This document shows, piece after piece, positions 51,202-64,000 of a DNA stretch of 64,000 nt. Made by a program: the position numbers and the translations under genes. The stretch is taken from positions 18,910,001 through 18,974,000 of the forward strand of contig OZ059897.1 in assembly GCA_964057225.1 (NCBI GenBank), read 5' to 3'. The first letter of the stretch is position 1. Each line of letters opens with the position of its first letter. The notes under the pieces are model-generated. The model was given only the letters and a program-made list of their open reading frames with translations. It was not told the DNA's origin and searched no databases. The stretch is from Auanema rhodensis (taxonomy: Eukaryota > Nematoda > Chromadorea > Rhabditida > Rhabditidae).

Positions 51202-54200
51202 GAAAAATGATGCATTAGTGTATGTTGAGTTTCCATGTACACTCAACATTGCTTCCAAAAACATTTTGACAAAAATTTTTTCGAAAAATTTCAAAATAAT
51301 TCAGCAAAAAGTAGATGTTTTTAGATTCCATTTTTCAAGGCAAAGACGATGGACAATGTTATTCAACGAAAAAATTAATTCTTCAGGGTGAAAATCGAGG
51401 ATATAAGTGTGAACTTATATCAGTTGATATCTCGGTGCATTTTTAAGCTAGCGCAAATCTGATAACACAGATCGACGCAGCTTAAAAATCCGCATCGAAT
51501 GCACTATACTACATTGAGAAACGCTTAATACAAAAATTAGTTATGATCGTTTGAAAAATGATGCATTAGTGTATGTTGAGTTTCCATGTACACTCAACAT
51601 TGCTTCCAAAAACATTTTGACAAAAATTTTTTCGAAAAATTTCAAAATAATTTAGCAAAAAGTAGATGTTTTAAGATTCCATTTTTCAAGGCAAAGACGA
51701 TGGACAATGTTATTCAACGAAAAAATTAATTCTTCAGGGTGAAAATCGAGGATATAAGTGTGAACTTATATCAGTTGATATCTCGGTGCATTTTTAAGCT
51801 AGCGCAAATCTGATAACACAGATCGACGCAGCTTAAAAATCCGCATCGAATGCACTATACTACATTGAAAAACGCTCAATACAAAAATTAGTTATGATCG
51901 TTTGAAAAATGATGCATTAGTGTATGTTGAGTTTCCATGTACACTCAACATTGCTTCCAAAAACATTTTGACAAAAATTTTTTCGAAAAATTTCAAAATA
52001 ATTTAGCAAAAAGTAGATGTTTTTAGATTCCATTTTTCAAGGCAAAGACGATGGACAATGTTATTCAACGAAAAAATTAATTCTTCAGGGTGAAAATCGA
52101 GGATATAAGTGTGAACTTATATCAGTTGATATCTCGGTGCATTTTTAAGCTAGCGCAAATCTGATAACACAGATCGACGCAGCTTAAAAATCCGCATCGA
52201 ATGCACTATACTACATTAAGAAACACTTGATACAAAAATTAGTTATGATCGTTTGAAAAATGATGCATTAGTGTATGTTGAGTTTCCATGTACACTCAAC
52301 ATTGCTTCCAAAAACATTTTGACAAAAATTTTTTCGAAAAATTTCAAAATAATTTAGCAAAAAGTAGATGTTTTTAGATTCCTTTTTTCAAGGCAAAGAC
52401 GATGGACAATGTTATTCAACGAAAAAATTATTTCTTCAGGGTGAAAATCGAGGATATAAGTGTGAACTTATATCAGTTGATATCTCGGTGCATTTTTAAG
52501 CTAGCGCAAATCTGATAACACAGATCGACGCAGCTTAAAAATCCGGATCGAATGCACTATACTACATTAAGAAACACTTGATACAAAAATTAGTTATGAT
52601 CGTTTGAAAAATGATGCATTAGTGTATGTTGAGTTTCCATGTACACTCAACATTGCTTCCAAAAACATTTTGACAAAAATTTTTTCGAAAAATTTCAAAA
52701 TAATTTAGCAAAAAGTAGATGTTTTTAGATTCCATTTTTCAAGGCAAAGACGATGGACAATGTTATTCAACGAAAAAATTAATTCTTCAGGGTGAAAATC
52801 GAGGATATAAGTGTGAACTTATATCAGTTGATATCTCGGTGCATTTTTAAGCTAGCGCAAATCTGATAACACAGATCGACGCAGCTTAAAAATCCGCATC
52901 GAATGCACTATACTACATTAAGAAACACTTGATACAAAAATTAGTTATGATCGTTTGAAAAATGATGCATTAGTGTATGTTGAGTTTCCATGTACACTCA
53001 ACATTGCTTCCAAAAACATTTTGACAAAAATTTTTTCGAAAAATTTCAAAATAATTTAGCAAAAAGTAGATGTTTTTAGATTCCATTTTTCAAGGCAAAG
53101 ACGATGGACAATGTTATTCAACGAAAAAATTAATTCTTCAGGGTGAAAATCGAGGATATAAGTGTGAACTTATATCAGTTGATATCTCGGTGCATTTTTA
53201 AGCTAGCGCAAATCTGATAACACAGATCGACGCAGCTTAAAAATCCGCATCGAATGCACTATATTACATTGAGAAACGCTTAATACAAAAATTAGTTATG
53301 ATCGTTTGAAAAATGATGCATTAGTGTATGTTGAGTTTCCATGTACACTCAACATTGCTTCCAAAAACATTTTGACAAAAATTTTTTCGAAAAAATTTCA
53401 AAATAATTTAGCAAAAAGTAGATGTTTTTAGATTCCATTTTTCAAGGCAAAGACGATGGACAATGTTATTCAACGAAAAAATTAATTCTTCAGGGTGAAA
53501 ATCGAGGATATAAGTGTGAACTTATATCAGTTGATATCTCGGTGCATTTTTAAGCTAGCGCAAATCTGATAACACAGATCGACGCAGCTTAAAAATCCGG
53601 ATCGAATGCACTATACTACATTGAGAAACGCTTAATACAAAAATTAGTTATGATCGTTTGAAAAATGATGCATTAGTGTATGTTGAGTTTCCATGTACAC
53701 TCAACATTGCTTCCAAAAACATTTTGACAAAAATTTTTTCGAAAAATTTCAAAATAATTTAGCAAAAAGTAGATGTTTTAAGATTCCATTTTTCAAGGCA
53801 AAGACGATGGACAATGTTATTCAACGAAAAAATTAATTCTTCAGGGTGAAAATCGAGGATATAAGTGTGAACTTATATCAGTTGATATCTCGGTGCATTT
53901 TAAAGCTAGCGCAAATCTGATAACACAGATCGACGCAGCTTAAAAATCCGCATCGAATGCACTATACTACATTGAGAAACGCTTAATACAAAAATTAGTT
54001 ATGATCGTTTGAAAAATGATGCATTAGTGTATGTTGAGTTTCCATGTACACTCAACATTGCTTCCAAAAACATTTTGACAAAAATTTTTTCGAAAAATTT
54101 CAAAATAATTTAGCAAAAAGTAGATGTTTTTAGATTCCATTTTTCAAGGCAAAGACGATGGACAATGTTATTCAACGAAAAAATTAATTCTTCAGGGTGA

Positions 54201-54712
54201 AAATCGAGGATATAAGTGTGAACTTATATCAGTTGATATCTCGGTGCATTTTTAAGCTAGCGCAAATCTGATAACACAGATCGACGCAGCTTAAAAATCC
54301 GCATCGAATGCACTATACTACATTAAGAAACACTTGATACAAAAATTAGTTATGATCGTTTGAAAAATGATGCATTAGTGTATGTTGAGTTTCCATGTAC
54401 ACTCAACATTGCTTCCAAAAACATTTTGACAAAAATTTTTTCGAAAAATTTCAAAATAATTTAGCAAAAAGTAGATGTTTTTAGATTCCTTTTTTCAAGG
54501 CAAAGACGATGGACAATGTTATTCAACGAAAAAATTATTTCTTCAGGGTGAAAATCGAGGATATAAGTGTGAACTTATATCAGTTGATATCTCGGTGCAT
54601 TTTTAAGCTAGCGCAAATCTGATAACACAGATCGACGCAGCTTAAAAATCCGCATCGAATGCACTATACTACATTAAGAAACACTTGATACAAAAATTAG
54701 TTATGATCGTTT
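51202..54712 (+). repeat. Higher-order repeat, 10-mer starting at a TTCAGC monomer (3,511 bp)
   Basis: This has the same order of types as the 9-mer at 36454-39613, with one additional plain monomer inserted after position 4. The monomer beginning near 52957 ends with the private change CTATATTACATT. The length equals 10 x 351 plus the single extra A. Confidence 0.75.
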
Positions 54713-57700
54713 GAAAAATGATGCATTAGTGTATGTTGAGTTTCCATGTACACTCAACATTGCTTCCAAAAACATTTTGACAAAAATTTTTTCGAAAAAT
54801 TTCAAAATAATTCAGCAAAAAGTAGATGTTTTTAGATTCCATTTTTCAAGGCAAAGACGATGGACAATGTTATTCAACGAAAAAATTAATTCTTCAGGGT
54901 GAAAATCGAGGATATAAGTGTGAACTTATATCAGTTGATATCTCGGTGCATTTTTAAGCTAGCGCAAATCTGATAACACAGATCGACGCAGCTTAAAAAT
55001 CCGCATCGAATGCACTATACTACATTGAGAAACGCTTAATACAAAAATTAGTTATGATCGTTTGAAAAATGATGCATTAGTGTATGTTGAGTTTCCATGT
55101 ACACTCAACATTGCTTCCAAAAACATTTTGACAAAAATTTTTTCGAAAAATTTCAAAATAATTTAGCAAAAAGTAGATGTTTTAAGATTCCATTTTTCAA
55201 GGCAAAGACGATGGACAATGTTATTCAACGAAAAAATTAATTCTTCAGGGTGAAAATCGAGGATATAAGTGTGAACTTATATCAGTTGATATCTCGGTGC
55301 ATTTTTAAGCTAGCGCAAATCTGATAACACAGATCGACGCAGCTTAAAAATCCGCATCGAATGCACTATACTACATTGAAAAACGCTCAATACAAAAATT
55401 AGTTATGATCGTTTGAAAAATGATGCATTAGTGTATGTTGAGTTTCCATGTACACTCAACATTGCTTCCAAAAACATTTTGACAAAAATTTTTTCGAAAA
55501 ATTTCAAAATAATTTAGCAAAAAGTAGATGTTTTTAGATTCCATTTTTCAAGGCAAAGACGATGGACAATGTTATTCAACGAAAAAATTAATTCTTCAGG
55601 GTGAAAATCGAGGATATAAGTGTGAACTTATATCAGTTGATATCTCGGTGCATTTTTAAGCTAGCGCAAATCTGATAACACAGATCGACGCAGCTCAAAA
55701 ATCCGCATCGAATGCACTATACTACATTGAAAAACGCTCAATACAAAAATTAGTTATGATCGTTTGAAAAATGATGCATTAGTGTATGTTGAGTTTCCAT
55801 TTACACTCAACATTGCTTCCAAAAACATTTTGACAAAAATTTTTTCGAAAAATTTCAAAATAATTTAGCAAAAAGTAGATGTTTTTAGATTCCATTTTTC
55901 AAGGCAAAGACGATGGACAATGTTATTCAACGAAAAAATTAATTCTTCAGGGTGAAAATCGAGGATATAAGTGTGAACTTATATCAGTTGATATCTCGGT
56001 GCATTTTTAAGCTAGCGCAAATCTGATAACACAGATCGACGCAGCTTAAAAATCCGCATCGAATGCACTATACTACATTGAGAAACGCTTAATACAAAAA
56101 TTAGTTATGATCGTTTGAAAAATGATGCATTAGTGTATGTTGAGTTTCCATGTACACTCAACATTGCTTCCAAAAACATTTTGACAAAAATTTTTTCGAA
56201 AAATTTCAAAATAATTTAGCAAAAAGTAGATGTTTTAAGATTCCATTTTTCAAGGCAAAGACGATGGACAATGTTATTCAACGAAAAAATTAATTCTTCA
56301 GGGTGAAAATCGAGGATATAAGTGTGAACTTATATCAGTTGATATCTCGGTGCATTTAAAAGCTAGCGCAAATCTGATAACACAGATCGACGCAGCTTAA
56401 AAATCCGCATCGAATGCACTATACTACATTGAGAAACGCTTAATACAAAAATTAGTTATGATCGTTTGAAAAATGATGCATTAGTGTATGTTGAGTTTCC
56501 ATGTACACTCAACATTGCTTCCAAAAACATTTTGACAAAAATTTTTTCGAAAAATTTCAAAATAATTTAGCGAAAAGTAGATGTTTTTAGATTCCATTTT
56601 TCAAGGCAAAGACGATGGACAATGTTATTCAACGAAAAAATTAATTCTTCAGGGTAAAAATCGAGGATATAAGTGTGAACTTATATCAGTTGATATCTCG
56701 GTGCATTTTTAAGCTAGCGCAAATCTGATAACACAGATCGACGCAGCTTAAAAATCCGCATCGAATGCACTATACTACATTAAGAAACACTTGATACAAA
56801 AATTAGTTATGATCGTTTGAAAAATGATGCATTAGTGTATGTTGAGTTTCCATGTACACTCAACATTGCTTCCAAAAACATTTTGACAAAAATTTTTTCG
56901 AAAAATTTCAAAATAATTTAGCAAAAAGTAGATGTTTTTAGATTCCTTTTTTCAAGGCAAAGACGATGGACAATGTTATTCAACGAAAAAATTATTTCTT
57001 CAGGGTGAAAATCAAGGATATAAGTGTGAACTTATATCAGTTGATATCTCGGTGCATTTTTAAGCTAGCGCAAATCTGATAACACAGATCGACGCAGCTT
57101 AAAAATCCGCATCGAATGCACTATACTACATTAAGAAACACTTGATACAAAAATTAGTTATGATCGTTTGAAAAATGATGCATTAGTGTATGTTGAGTTT
57201 CCATGTACACTCAACATTGCTTCCAAAAACATTTTGACAAAAATTTTTTCGAAAAATTTCAAAATAATTTAGCAAAAAGTAGATGTTTTAAGATTCCATT
57301 TTTCAAGGCAAAGACGATGGACAATGTTATTCAACGAAAAAATTAATTCTTCAGGGTGAAAATCGAGGATATAAGTGTGAACTTATATCAGTTGATATCT
57401 CGGTGCATTTTTAAGCTAGCGCAAATCTGATAACACAGATCGACGCAGCTTAAAAATCCGCATCGAATGCACTATACTACATTGAGAAACGCTTAATACA
57501 AAAATTAGTTATGATCGTTTGAAAAATGATGCATTAGTGTATGTTGAGTTTCCATGTACACTCAACATTGCTTCCAAAAACATTTTGACAAAAATTTTTT
57601 CGAAAAATTTCAAAATAATTTAGCAAAAAGTAGATGTTTTAAGATTCCATTTTTCAAGGCAAAGACGATGGACAATGTTATTCAACGAAAAAATTAATTC

Positions 57701-60679
57701 TTCAGGGTGAAAATCGAGGATATAAGTGTGAACTTATATCAGTTGATATCTCGGTGCATTTAAAAGCTAGCGCAAATCTGATAACACAGATCGACGCAGC
57801 TTAAAAATCCGCATCGAATGCACTATACTACATTGAGAAACGCTTAATACAAAAATTAGTTATGATCGTTTGAAAAATGATGCATTAGTGTATGTTGAGT
57901 TTCCATGTACACTCAACATTGCTTCCAAAAACATTTTGACAAAAATTTTTTCGAAAAATTTCAAAATAATTTAGCGAAAAGTAGATGTTTTTAGATTCCA
58001 TTTTTCAAGGCAAAGACGATGGACAATGTTATTCAACGAAAAAATTAATTCTTCAGGGTAAAAATCGAGGATATAAGTGTGAACTTATATCAGTTGATAT
58101 CTCGGTGCATTTTTAAGCTAGCGCAAATCTGATAACACAGATCGACGCAGCTTAAAAATCCGCATCGAATGCACTATACTACATTAAGAAACACTTGATA
58201 CAAAAATTAGTTATGATCGTTTGAAAAATGATGCATTAGTGTATGTTGAGTTTCCATGTACACTCAACATTGCTTCCAAAAACATTTTGACAAAAATTTT
58301 TTCGAAAAATTTCAAAATAATTTAGCAAAAAGTAGATGTTTTTAGATTCCTTTTTTCAAGGCAAAGACGATGGACAATGTTATTCAACGAAAAAATTATT
58401 TCTTCAGGGTGAAAATCGAGGATATAAGTGTGAACTTATATCAGTTGATATCTCGGTGCATTTTTAAGCTAGCGCAAATCTGATAACACAGATCGACGCA
58501 GCTTAAAAATCCGCATCGAATGCACTATACTACATTAAGAAACACTTGATACAAAAATTAGTTATGATCGTTTGAAAAATGATGCATTAGTGTATGTTGA
58601 GTTTCCATGTACACTCAACATTGCTTCCAAAAACATTTTGACAAAAATTTTTTCGAAAAATTTCAAAATAATTCAGCAAAAAGTAGATGTTTTTAGATTC
58701 CATTTTTCAAGGCAAAGACGATGGACAATGTTATTCAACGAAAAAATTAATTCTTCAGGGTGAAAATCGAGGATATAAGTGTGAACTTATATCAGTTGAT
58801 ATCTCGGTGCATTTTTAAGCTAGCGCAAATCTGATAACACAGATCGACGCAGCTTAAAAATCCGCATCGAATGCACTATACTACATTGAGAAACGCTTAA
58901 TACAAAAATTAGTTATGATCGTTTGAAAAATGATGCATTAGTGTATGTTGAGTTTCCATGTACACTCAACATTGCTTCCAAAAACATTTTGACAAAAATT
59001 TTTTCGAAAAATTTCAAAATAATTTAGCAAAAAGTAGATGTTTTAAGATTCCATTTTTCAAGGCAAAGACGATGGACAATGTTATTCAACGAAAAAATTA
59101 ATTCTTCAGGGTGAAAATCGAGGATATAAGTGTGAACTTATATCAGTTGATATCTCGGTGCATTTTTAAGCTAGCGCAAATCTGATAACACAGATCGACG
59201 CAGCTTAAAAATCCGCATCGAATGCACTATACTACATTGAAAAACGCTCAATACAAAAATTAGTTATGATCGTTTGAAAAATGATGCATTAGTGTATGTT
59301 GAGTTTCCATGTACACTCAACATTGCTTCCAAAAACATTTTGACAAAAATTTTTTCGAAAAATTTCAAAATAATTTAGCAAAAAGTAGATGTTTTTAGAT
59401 TCCATTTTTCAAGGCAAAGACGATGGACAATGTTATTCAACGAAAAAATTAATTCTTCAGGGTGAAAATCGAGGATATAAGTGTGAACTTATATCAGTTG
59501 ATATCTCGGTGCATTTTTAAGCTAGCGCAAATCTGATAACACAGATCGACGCAGCTCAAAAATCCGCATCGAATGCACTATACTACATTGAAAAACGCTC
59601 AATACAAAAATTAGTTATGATCGTTTGAAAAATGATGCATTAGTGTATGTTGAGTTTCCATTTACACTCAACATTGCTTCCAAAAACATTTTGACAAAAA
59701 TTTTTTCGAAAAATTTCAAAATAATTTAGCAAAAAGTAGATGTTTTTAGATTCCATTTTTCAAGGCAAAGACGATGGACAATGTTATTCAACGAAAAAAT
59801 TAATTCTTCAGGGTGAAAATCGAGGATATAAGTGTGAACTTATATCAGTTGATATCTCGGTGCATTTTTAAGCTAGCGCAAATCTGATAACACAGATCGA
59901 CGCAGCTTAAAAATCCGCATCGAATGCACTATACTACATTGAGAAACGCTTAATACAAAAATTAGTTATGATCGTTTGAAAAATGATGCATTAGTGTATG
60001 TTGAGTTTCCATGTACACTCAACATTGCTTCCAAAAACATTTTGACAAAAATTTTTTCGAAAAATTTCAAAATAATTTAGCAAAAAGTAGATGTTTTAAG
60101 ATTCCATTTTTCAAGGCAAAGACGATGGACAATGTTATTCAACGAAAAAATTAATTCTTCAGGGTGAAAATCGAGGATATAAGTGTGAACTTATATCAGT
60201 TGATATCTCGGTGCATTTAAAAGCTAGCGCAAATCTGATAACACAGATCGACGCAGCTTAAAAATCCGCATCGAATGCACTATACTACATTGAGAAACGC
60301 TTAATACAAAAATTAGTTATGATCGTTTGAAAAATGATGCATTAGTGTATGTTGAGTTTCCATGTACACTCAACATTGCTTCCAAAAACATTTTGACAAA
60401 AATTTTTTCGAAAAATTTCAAAATAATTTAGCGAAAAGTAGATGTTTTTAGATTCCATTTTTCAAGGCAAAGACGATGGACAATGTTATTCAACGAAAAA
60501 ATTAATTCTTCAGGGTAAAAATCGAGGATATAAGTGTGAACTTATATCAGTTGATATCTCGGTGCATTTTTAAGCTAGCGCAAATCTGATAACACAGATC
60601 GACGCAGCTTAAAAATCCGCATCGAATGCACTATACTACATTGAGAAACGCTTAATACAAAAATTAGTTATGATCGTTT
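54713..60679 (+). repeat. Higher-order repeat, 11-mer followed by a 6-monomer partial copy
   Basis: The unit 54713-58573 (3,861 bp) is followed by 58574-60679, which repeats its first six monomers. Shared private markers are CAGCTCAAAAATCC, CCATTTACACTC, CATTTAAAAGC, and the pair GCGAAAAG with GGGTAAAAATC. Inside the 11-mer the CATTTAAAAGC, GCGAAAAG and A129>T monomers recur after 1,404 bp (from 56117 and 57521), a nested 4-mer step. Confidence 0.8.
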
Positions 60680-62785
60680 GAAAAATGATGCATTAGTGTA
60701 TGTTGAGTTTCCATGTACACTCAACATTGCTTCCAAAAACATTTTGACAAAAATTTTTTCGAAAAATTTCAAAATAATTTAGCAAAAAGTAGATGTTTTT
60801 AGATTCCATTTTTCAAGGCAAAGACGATGGACAATGTTATTCAACGAAAAAATTAATTCTTCAGGGTGAAAATCGAGGATATAAGTGTGAACTTATATCA
60901 GTTGATATCTCGGTGCATTTTTAAGCTAGCGCAAATCTGATAACACAGATCGACGCAGCTTAAAAATCCGCATCGAATGCACTATACTACATTGAAAAAC
61001 GCTCAATACAAAAATTAGTTATGATCGTTTGAAAAATGATGCATTAGTGTATGTTGAGTTTCCATGTACACTCAACATTGCTTCCAAAAACATTTTGACA
61101 AAAATTTTTTCGAAAAATTTCAAAATAATTTAGCAAAAAGTAGATGTTTTTAGATTCCATTTTTCAAGGCAAAGACGATGGACAATGTTATTCAACGAAA
61201 AAATTAATTCTTCAGGGTGAAAATCGAGGATATAAGTGTGAACTTATATCAGTTGATATCTCGGTGCATTTTTAAGCTAGCGCAAATCTGATAACACAGA
61301 TCGACGCAGCTTAAAAATCCGCATCGAATGCACTATACTACATTAAGAAACGCTTAATACAAGAATTAGTTATGATCGTTTGAAAAATGATGCATTAGTG
61401 TATGTTGAGTTTCCATGTACACTCAACATTGCTTCCAAAAACATTTTGACAAAAATTTTTTCGAAAAATTTCAAAATAATTTAGCAAAAAGTAAATGTTT
61501 TTAGATTCCATTTTTCAAGGCAAAGACGATGGACAATGTTATTCAACGAAGAAATTAATTCTTCAGGGTGAAAATCGAGGATATAAGTGTGAACTTATAT
61601 CAGTTGATATCTCGGTGCATTTTTAAGCTAGCGCAAATCTGATAACACAGATCGACGCAGCTTAAAAATCCGCATCGAATGCACTATACTACATTGAGAA
61701 ACGCGTGATACAAAAATTAGTTATGATCGTTTGAAAAATGATGCATTAGTGTATGTTGAGTTTCCATGTACACTCAACATTGCTTCCAAAAACATTTTGA
61801 CAAAAATTTTTTCGAAAAATTTCAAAATAATTTAGCAAAAAGTAGATGTTTTTAGATTCCATTTTTCAAGGCAAAGACGATGGACAATGTTATTCAACGA
61901 AAAAATTAATTCTTCAGGGTGAAAATCGAGGATATAAGTGTGAACTTATATCAGTTGATATCTCGGTGCATTTTTAAGCTAGCGCAAATCTGATAACACA
62001 GATCGACGCAGCTTAAAAATCCGCATCGAATGCACTATACTACATTGAAAAACGCTCAATACAAAAATTAGTTATGATCGTTTGAAAAATGATGCATTAG
62101 TGTATGTTGAGTTTCCATGTACACTCAACATTGCTTCCAAAAACATTTTGACAAAAATTTTTTCGAAAAATTTCAAAATAATTTAGCAAAAAGTAGATGT
62201 TTTTAGATTCCATTTTTCAAGGCAAAGACGATGGACAATGTTATTCAACGAAAAAATTAATTCTTCAGGGTGAAAATCGAGGATATAAGTGTGAACTTAT
62301 ATCAGTTGATATCTCGGTGCATTTTTAAGCTAGCGCAAATCTGATAACACAGATCGACGCAGCTTAAAAATCCGCATCGAATGCACTATACTACATTAAG
62401 AAACGCTTAATACAAGAATTAGTTATGATCGTTTGAAAAATGATGCATTAGTGTATGTTGAGTTTCCATGTACACTCAACATTGCTTCCAAAAACATTTT
62501 GACAAAAATTTTTTCGAAAAATTTCAAAATAATTTAGCAAAAAGTAAATGTTTTTAGATTCCATTTTTCAAGGCAAAGACGATGGACAATGTTATTCAAC
62601 GAAGAAATTAATTCTTCAGGGTGAAAATCGAGGATATAAGTGTGAACTTATATCAGTTGATATCTCGGTGCATTTTTAAGCTAGCGCAAATCTGATAACA
62701 CAGATCGACGCAGCTTAAAAATCCGCATCGAATGCACTATACTACATTAAGAAACGCGTGATACAAAAATTAGTTATGATCGTTT
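60680..62785 (+). repeat. Higher-order repeat, 3-mer tandem duplication (1,053 bp x2)
   Basis: Blocks 60680-61732 and 61733-62785 each run plain with GAAAAACGCTCAATA tail, plain with AAGAAACGCTTAATACAAGAA tail, then a monomer carrying GTAAATG, GAAGAAATT and an ACGCGTGATA tail. The CAAGAA then GAAGAAATT pair also occurs at 5617-6318 in the left block. Confidence 0.8.
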
Positions 62786-64000
62786 GAAAAATGATGCATT
62801 AGTGTATGTTGAGTTTCCATGTACACTCAACATTGCTTCCAAAAACATTTTGACAAAAATTTTTTCGAAAAATTTCGAAATAATTTAGCAAAAAGTAGAT
62901 GTTTTTAGATTCCTTTTTTCAAGGCAAAGACGATGGACAATGTTATTCAACGAAAAAATTATTTCTTCAGGGTGAAAATCGAGGATATAAGTGTGAACTT
63001 ATATCAGTTGATATCTCGGTGCATTTTTAAGCTAGCGCAAATCTGATAACACAGATCGACGCAGCTTAAAAATCCGCATCGAATGCACTATACTACATTG
63101 AGAAACGCTTAATACAAAAATTAGTTATGATCGTTTGAAAAATGATGCATTAGTGTATGTTGAGTTTCCATGTACACTCAACATTGCTTCCAAAAACATT
63201 TTGACAAAAATTTTTTCGAAAAATTTCAAAATAATTTAGCGAAAAGTAGATGTTTTTAGATTCCATTTTTCAAGGCAAAGACGATGGACAATGTTATTCA
63301 ACGAAAAAATTAATTCTTCAGGGTAAAAATCGAGGATATAAGTGTGAACTTATATCAGTTGATATCTCGGTGCATTTTTAAGCTAGCGCAAATCTGATAA
63401 CACAGATCGACGCAGCTTAAAAATCCGCATCGAATGCACTATACTACATTGAGAAACGCTTAATACAAAAATTAGTTATGATCGTTTGAAAAATGATGCA
63501 TTAGTGTATGTTGAGTTTCCATGTACACTCAACATTGCTTCCAAAAACATTTTGACAAAAATTTTTTCGAAAAATTTCAAAATAATTTAGCAAAAAGTAG
63601 ATGTTTTTAGATTCCATTTTTCAAGGCAAAGACGATGGACAATGTTATTCAACGAAAAAATTAATTCTTCAGGGTGAAAATCGAGGATATAAGTGTGAAC
63701 TTATATCAGTTGATATCTCGGTGCATTTTTAAGCTAGCGCAAATCTGATAACACAGATCGACGCAGCTTAAAAATCCGCATCGAATGCACTATACTACAT
63801 TGAAAAACGCTCAATACAAAAATTAGTTATGATCGTTTGAAAAATGATGCATTAGTGTATGTTGAGTTTCCATGTACACTCAACATTGCTTCCAAAAACA
63901 TTTTGACAAAAATTTTTTCGAAAAATTTCAAAATAATTTAGCAAAAAGTAGATGTTTTTAGATTCCATTTTTCAAGGCAAAGACGATGGACAATGTTATT

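Larger units (their letters stand above)
21632..64000 (+). repeat. Satellite array, right block (120 full monomers plus two partial)
   Basis: This is the same 351-bp satellite in the same orientation. It opens with the CGCA target duplication and the final 73 bp of the interrupted monomer (21636-21708), then full monomers from 21709, and ends inside a monomer that starts at 63839. The 278 bp on the left plus 73 bp here add up to exactly one 351-bp unit. From about 23.1 kb the array uses types not seen in the left block: an extra A in the run at 83-87 (13 monomers, 352 bp), A129>T linked with A177>T, and T101>C (8 monomers). Three monomers lose one base near the end of the unit (around 25203, 26266 and 27661). 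No gene interrupts the block. Confidence 0.98.

Overview
The window is one long satellite-DNA array broken by a single intact LTR retrotransposon. I found no host gene, tRNA, rRNA or CRISPR array. The DNA is AT-rich. The array and the Ty3/Gypsy element show that it is eukaryotic. The element resembles, from memory, the single-ORF Gypsy-type elements of nematodes (Cer1-like). An invertebrate, possibly a nematode, is therefore my best guess, and it is an inference only.

Layout. (1) 1-13967: 39 head-to-tail monomers of exactly 351 bp, plus the first 278 bp of a 40th. (2) 13968-21631: a 7,664-bp Ty3/Gypsy element on the minus strand. It has two LTRs that look identical, a tRNA-type primer binding site, one uninterrupted 2109-codon gag-pol reading frame, a polypurine tract, and a CGCA target duplication. 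(3) 21632-64000: the rest of the interrupted monomer, 120 further monomers and a 162-bp partial monomer at the window edge. All monomers point the same way. Period bookkeeping closes exactly. The right array is 10 bp longer than 120 x 351, which equals the 13 monomers with one extra A minus the 3 with one missing base.

The array has layered organisation. About a dozen diagnostic sites define monomer types that recur in fixed order as higher-order repeats (HORs). There are 3-mers and 5-mers on the left, an 8-mer near 44-50 kb, and variable units of 3 to 23 monomers that each begin with a TTCAGC-marked monomer. The right end has an 11-mer and another 3-mer. The set of monomer types changes near 23-24 kb and again near 54.7 kb, so at least three locally homogenised domains are visible. 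The order of types continues across the retrotransposon, so the insertion is younger than the local HOR.

Each monomer carries four dyads, including a 51-nt compound hairpin. The retrotransposon inserted at the base of that hairpin. The element should encode everything needed for retrotransposition: Gag with one CCHC knuckle, aspartic protease, reverse transcriptase, RNase H and a D,D35E integrase with a GPY/F module. It also has a C-terminal extension of about 400 residues that I cannot assign with confidence.
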